A DNA stretch of 64,000 bases from Archegozetes longisetosus. Its lineage: Eukaryota > Arthropoda > Arachnida > Sarcoptiformes > Trhypochthoniidae. This document shows, in pieces, positions 59,701 through 64,000 of this stretch (positions are counted from its first letter, which is position 1; each line of letters starts with the position of its first letter). The position numbers were made by a program, and so were the translations under genes. The notes beneath the pieces were generated by a model. That model worked only from the letters and a program-made list of their open reading frames with translations. It ran no database searches and was not told where the DNA came from. Location: NCBI GenBank assembly GCA_018873245.2, contig JAEMBT020000005.1, positions 4,202,001 to 4,266,000 of the forward strand, read 5' to 3'.

Positions 59701-61585
59701 ACTGTAAAGATAGTCTTCAACGAGAGCCAAATTTTAGTGAAGCCTCCGTTTTGATGAATTGCTACTAATGACAAGTCGCTCAAGAATCCAAAGTTTTCCG
59801 GTTGTTCTGTTTGATAAAATTGAAAATTGTACAAATTATAGAAATATATACACTTTTGTAATATCTTTAATAAACATTTGTTTACATACCATCAGAGAGA
59901 AATCGCAAATTAATTAAATAATAATCATAGTATAGAGATTGCAGTTCGAAAAGTTGAATTAAGTCACAATCGTATTTATATCCGTGTATGCGCTGAAATT
60001 TAAACAATCAATATATCAAATAGTAATAATCTCTTCAATAAAAAGCTTTCATTCTAACATATTTTATTAATTAACTTATAACTTTTGTCACTAAAAGCTC
60101 TGGCAGGATAGCTTTCATTTGCAAAAAACTTATGTGTTTTTCGATGTTGATCTGTTTCATAAGTTTAAGAGAACGTAGATTAAGAATAAAATTAATGGAA
60201 AAGTTTCTATTTTAAGACATATGAAAACTATTAAATTTGCTTTTGTTTGGTTAATATTCAGTATTTATTTCTATATATATTTGTGAATATATTTGAGCAA
60301 GGTTTAAGAATTCAGTCTTCTAGGAACATTATTGAGTTTACTTTTATTTTTGTTTTTAATTCCAAATAGACAGTCATTTCAAAGTTTTCTTAACTTTGAG
60401 CTGTAGAAAAAGTGTCATTAATAAGAAAAGTTATTCATCTTCTCATGACGTAAACTCATGACAGTTTGGAGTTAAAGTTGTTTTGAAGATGGCAACATTT
60501 AATGTATTACTCTACAAAATATTCAATTTTAGTTTTTGAATAAATATTATTTTCTCTCTAATCATAGATAACAGTTGAGATAAACTCACTCTTTCAAATT
60601 CAAAGCGCATTCTATATTTTAATAACAAACATTTGAATCAATCTAAGACAAACTAATGCTACAATTATTAATAGCAACTGAGTCACGTCAATTATCTGTG
60701 ATCTAACTTTGGATAAACAATGAAAACTATGGCACTTCTATTCATATCAAACTTCAAAACTATATTTTATCAGATTCTCTAATCTGAATGAGTTTGAAAC
60801 GGAAAAAGCGGTTGTGAATAATTGAATATTTGAATATTTCCAGGATTTTCTTGCATAAGAGTTAAAATGTTTGGAAACTAAAGGAAACTTAGGGTACCTT
60901 TTGGGCCTCAATTTTACACGTGATGGTTCTCTTCAAGTTATCTTTTCTGGCGTATTCCTTCCAATTCTGATCGCCAATATTCCTAACACCTAAACGTATT
61001 GATATTTTAACGGTTGCATTAATCACTTCATCACTATTAGAATTGATTCTCTTGTCGTGAATTCTCTCGTCATATAAGACTTCAGGAATAAGAATAGTGA
61101 GCAAATTCTGCATCCATCGACTGTAATCTAGTTGAATGCCTTCTCGAGGAAGTGGTAATTGAAATGCAAAGGTTATGTTACTATAAATAGAGTCAAAAGT
61201 TAGTTAATAATCATTACAAGTGGATCATCATCTGAACACCTTTGTCCATGTATGCTTCCTTCACTAACAAGTCTGCAATTCTGTGGTCGCACTTGATTCG
61301 AGTTGACCACTGCGCGAGGTATTGAAAACTCATTCTCATTGTCCGCGATGCATTTCAGAGCCAGTAGTTGTTCGGTACTGGACGGTGCCGGGGCTTAACA
61401 TCAATACAAACAGTTGTCATCAAATTTAATCATAGATAAGTCAAACATAAATGACACAAAAGTCAGACATAAAACATACCAATAAAAGCTCCGATGAAGA
61501 ACGATATGATTTGAATGACAAGTATTATTGATATAACTATTGATAACTTTTTGTTGGAAAGATTCTCTAAAATAGTTCCGCTCAT
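56771..61585 (-). CDS. wls: Wntless (Wnt cargo receptor)
   Basis: Multipass membrane protein that binds lipidated Wnt in the ER/Golgi and carries it to the cell surface. Ten exons on the minus strand: 61585-61480, 61393-61240, 61180-60898, 59992-59890, 59806-59457, 59388-59297, 59131-59000, 58928-58769, 58715-58569 and 56956-56771. They give 570 aa (human 541). Exon 1 encodes the N-terminal transmembrane anchor ([20 protein letters not shown]). The luminal domain follows. Conserved membrane blocks are [46 protein letters not shown]...[58 protein letters not shown], and [17 protein letters not shown]. Intron 6 uses a GC donor (AAG-GCAAGT at 59296-59291) and the TGTAG acceptor at 59132. This is the only junction I found that restores alignment with other Wntless proteins. 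The cytoplasmic tail is a separate exon after a 1.6-kb intron and is not conserved. Confidence 0.95.
57467..57992. mobile_element. Non-autonomous TIR element in wls intron
   Basis: The left end, TATTACTGCGGTAACATATA, continuing GCTAGCAA, is matched by the reverse complement at the right end (TTGCCAGCTATATGTTACCG, then CAGTAATA). This is a terminal inverted repeat of about 28 bp with one mismatch. Removing the nested LINE insertion and one copy of its target duplication leaves an element of about 318 bp without coding capacity. TA or a short AT-rich target duplication is possible but ambiguous. Confidence 0.75.
57700..57907 (+). mobile_element. 5'-truncated LINE fragment with target duplication
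   Basis: A GC-rich patch sharply different from the surrounding DNA. An open frame (57696-57845, ending in TAG) reads [20 protein letters not shown], then HIFSQCPSP. The C-x2-C ... H-x4-C arrangement with the ET-x2-HIF-x-QCP signature is the zinc-binding segment at the C-terminus of non-LTR retrotransposon reverse transcriptases. A short 3' tail ends in GGAGACAATAAC. The 13-bp sequence ACTAAAGTTGACT lies on both sides (57687-57699 and 57895-57907), the expected target-site duplication. It is a dead, 5'-truncated copy nested inside the TIR element. Confidence 0.8.
59993..60897 (-). other. Intron 3 of wls
   Basis: About 0.9 kb, AT-rich, without visible exons or repeats. Exon 3 ends at CAAAAG before GTACCC, and exon 4 starts after TTTCAG. 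Confidence 0.6.
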
Positions 61586-63852
61586 TGTTGTTGAAGTTTA
61601 TTTAGTAAATAATTGTTATTTAAAGTGTAGAACATGTGCACAACATGTTTGTCAGTCTATGGTTTGTCACTCTATTGTTATCCAAACTCTCTTACTTTAG
61701 TTCTTATTCGTTAACTATGTCGTCTTTTCCATCACGCCCCCATCCTTACTCTTCCCTATTTTCCCTATCTTTTAACATTATTCTTACGCTTTCTTGTTTA
61801 TCTCTTACCCCCATAACAGCGTGACGTTATTGGTGGACGATATTAGCTATGAGACTCTCTAATAAAGACCACACCCACTCAACACTAAACCCACAACTGT
61901 TTCAACTTTGCACTTACGTGCTAAATGTTTTTGCATTTATTTCCGATTTAATTTCAAAGTTTTAAAGTTCAAGCTTTTGTTTGAAATGCGAGTTACACGA
62001 CTGTCTGATGCTGTTGATGATAAATAACTAGACGACTCAAATTTTTAACATTTTTTTATACATTGTATGTTTTTATAAATAATTTCAAAACTCTTTATGA
62101 ATAGTTTCAAACTTTTTATAAAGTCTACTGTACATTCAGTTAAGTTTTGAGCAGCTTTATTGCAGAACCAAATTCTTTAGAAGTGAAAAGGTTCTTGTCA
62201 ACAGTCAATACCTTTACATAAGAACTTAAAAGGATATGTTTGCAAAATGTGTAAATAACAGAGAACTGTTACAGAAACCAATCTAACTTTAAGCAAATCA
62301 TCAAATGTTTGCTTTTGAAGCTTTCAAATTTTAAACAACTTTGATTTTATTCTGTCGTTATTGTAAAGAAAAATAAAATCCTGTATAATCTATAAATGGT
62401 TTGGCGAGAATCTGTTTAGAATTAATTTTGACTAGTTCTTGGTTCTTAATTTACCATTTAAAAGCTTATATTTACTTGCCTAATAGTTATGCTCCATTTC
62501 ACTCTCAGAACGACTATAATAGCAAATGCAACGTCTTATTCTCTTCCCAAAACTATAACATAATGCTTAGTATTATACTACTTTCATACTACTCATATCT
62601 GTTTCATTCTGTTAGACAAGTTCCAAGTTGTCGACAGTTATGTTGAAAAATGCTAAGTGTAAGATTTTATGCTGTTAAGCTTTACATGAAAGATAACTTT
62701 ATCTTCAAGATATCATTTCATAACTATTTTAGTTTCAGAAAAACAAGTTGCTTATTATAAGTCAACTCATTATAAAGTAGAAATCTATAACTGATTAATA
62801 AAACAACAATATTTAGAGTCTTATGTTACAAAACTGTTGTAAACTTAATAAAACACTTAAATTATCTAATCTAAACTAGTTCTACAGAAGTTCTTAATTG
62901 AAACAGCATTCAATTCGTTGATAACTATCATTATTGCCAACGTTTTTGTCCAAATTGATTATAATAAGTTATTTGTATTTTTGTCATATGCGATCAAATT
63001 AATTGTTTCCAACGGTAAACGAATGCAGACTTCATGGAACTGGTAATGAGTTAGATTTGCTACAACCAATCTGAGCATTTGATTTTACACTTTTGCCCCC
63101 CAGTTCAAAATTACTATGACACTGGTCATAAGATTGATAAGTTCTAAGCTTTTTAACTCTTATGTCCATCAGTTTCATTCTAGAATTGCCTCGAAACATT
63201 TTAATATCAATTATTTGTTTATTTGAAATGAAGTGCTTACAACGTTTTTTAATACCATTTTTATAGACTACATCCATCTCCGAACATTTGACCAATTGTT
63301 AAATTTTATCCTAAGTACCAATCAATGTTATATCATTGATGTGCAACAGTTTCTGAGCTTATTTGATATACGAAATAGTGAGACTCACAAATACATAATT
63401 CATTATCAGTCAGGAGAAAGTTTTTATGCATTCATTGCTCGAAATGTAGAGATAACCAGATTCTTCAAATCAACATAACTCTTGCTAATCAAAAGTTGAC
63501 GAATAAAGATCTAGAAGTGAATACTTTATACCAGAACAATTTATGAATGAAACTAATAAAACATGTAGTAATAGTGATTGTCAATAATTAATTACATTCT
63601 TAATTGATTACCTAATCAATTAATTTTGAGGTAATTAGTAATTTAATCAAATACTTTTAATATGTTCATAATTATTAATTGTAATTGTATTTGAACTTAA
63701 GGAAAGTGATCTTAACTCAAGTATATATGAAATAGTACTGTACATTAAATTAATCAGGTAAATCCAAATAGTCATTGCCTGAAACATGTACTCATTATTT
63801 ATGATGGCGTGAAAAAGGTGTTTATAAATTCTTCAAATTTAAATTTTAAAGT
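61586..63852. other. Upstream region of wls; no gene seen
   Basis: AT-rich 2.3 kb to the right of the Wntless start codon, likely holding its promoter and 5' untranslated region. A pyrimidine-rich stretch spans 61700-61815. Open frames here are short, lack domains and are probably chance. Confidence 0.4.
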
Positions 63853-63969
63853 GAGCCGCATAAGAATAAACCGATAACAGGTCGTTGTAAGCTTTGCAAT
63901 AAAGATATCTGTGGTTCTCTTCAGTGTAGCTCAAGCTTTGTAACCCATATGCGGGTGAGAAGTGTATGA
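63853..63969 (+). CDS. Possible BED-type zinc-finger exon, partial
   Basis: A coding-like patch at the right edge reads EPHKNKPITGRCKLCNKDIC, then GSLQCSSSFVTHMR. The pattern C-x2-C ... FVTHMR fits a BED zinc finger, as found at the N-terminus of hAT-type transposases and their domesticated relatives. A stop lies just upstream in this frame, so an acceptor such as AAAG at 63848-63851 is needed. A GTGAGA donor occurs at 63955; otherwise the frame stops at 63969. The rest of the gene would lie beyond the window. Whether this is a host gene or a transposon remnant cannot be decided here. Confidence 0.4.
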   Translation, partial: EPHKNKPITGRCKLCNKDICGSLQCSSSFVTHMRVRSV

Positions 63970-64000
63970 AATATTAGAAAATGGTTTTGATTTAAATGTC

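Noticed and set aside
63032..63478. Overlapping open frames of 81-87 codons on both strands near the right end
   Set aside because: They overlap each other, are AT-driven, and lack recognisable motifs or splice support.
1..64000. tRNA, rRNA, CRISPR or viral insertion
   Set aside because: No tRNA cloverleaf with a GGTTCGAATCC-type arm, no rRNA-like block, no regularly spaced direct repeats with spacers and no viral protein signature were seen by eye. A tRNAscan or profile search was not possible here.

Overview
The window is AT-rich eukaryotic DNA from an arthropod. Genes are compact and split by short GT-AG introns, mostly 57-130 nt, with a few of 1-4 kb. An eclosion-hormone-type peptide gene and an RYamide-like precursor point to Panarthropoda. 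Intron sizes, gene density and base composition fit a small-genome chelicerate such as an acariform mite. That placement is an inference, not a sequence match. No bacterial genes, CRISPR array, rRNA or recognisable tRNA was seen.

Layout, left to right: V-ATPase subunit D (+, 171-1210); a small secreted Gly/His-repeat protein (-, 2086-2394); an inverted-repeat element (about 2641-3480); an eclosion-hormone-like peptide (-, 4678-5001); the CCA-adding enzyme TRNT1 (+, 5793-7499); a TRM9-family tRNA methyltransferase carrying an apparent 1-nt frameshift (-, 8432-10809); an unusual fusion of a 3-hydroxyacyl-CoA-dehydrogenase-like NAD-binding domain with a C-terminal RING finger (+, 12764-15243); a single-pass membrane protein with a cytoplasmic PDZ domain over nearly 9 kb, also with an apparent 1-nt frameshift (-, 16325-25222); WDR26/GID7 (+, to 33693); calcineurin B (-, 37060-39380); eEF1-gamma (+, 40261-42589); an RYamide-like neuropeptide exon (-, 46248-46470); a 10-kb gene-poor stretch; Wntless (-, 56771-61585); and a BED-type zinc-finger exon at the right edge. 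Exon junctions were chosen by hand so that splice sites, phase and family alignment all agree. For most conserved genes the joined length matches the family.

The genes are unrelated neighbours, not an operon or pathway cluster. Two deal with tRNA maturation (TRNT1 and the TRM9-family enzyme). Two are likely ubiquitin-ligase components (WDR26 and the RING fusion). Wntless and the PDZ protein belong to the membrane and secretory system. Two are peptide hormones.

The strongest novelty candidate is the dehydrogenase-RING fusion. Its Rossmann glycine motif is intact, but the positions of the catalytic His and Asn are Arg and Tyr, and the usual helical C-terminal domain is replaced by a RING. This suggests a cofactor- or metabolite-sensing ubiquitin ligase. 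Also notable are a nested insertion in a Wntless intron (a 5'-truncated LINE with a 13-bp target duplication, inside a terminal-inverted-repeat element), a GC-AG intron in Wntless, and three dispersed families of short inverted-repeat elements.
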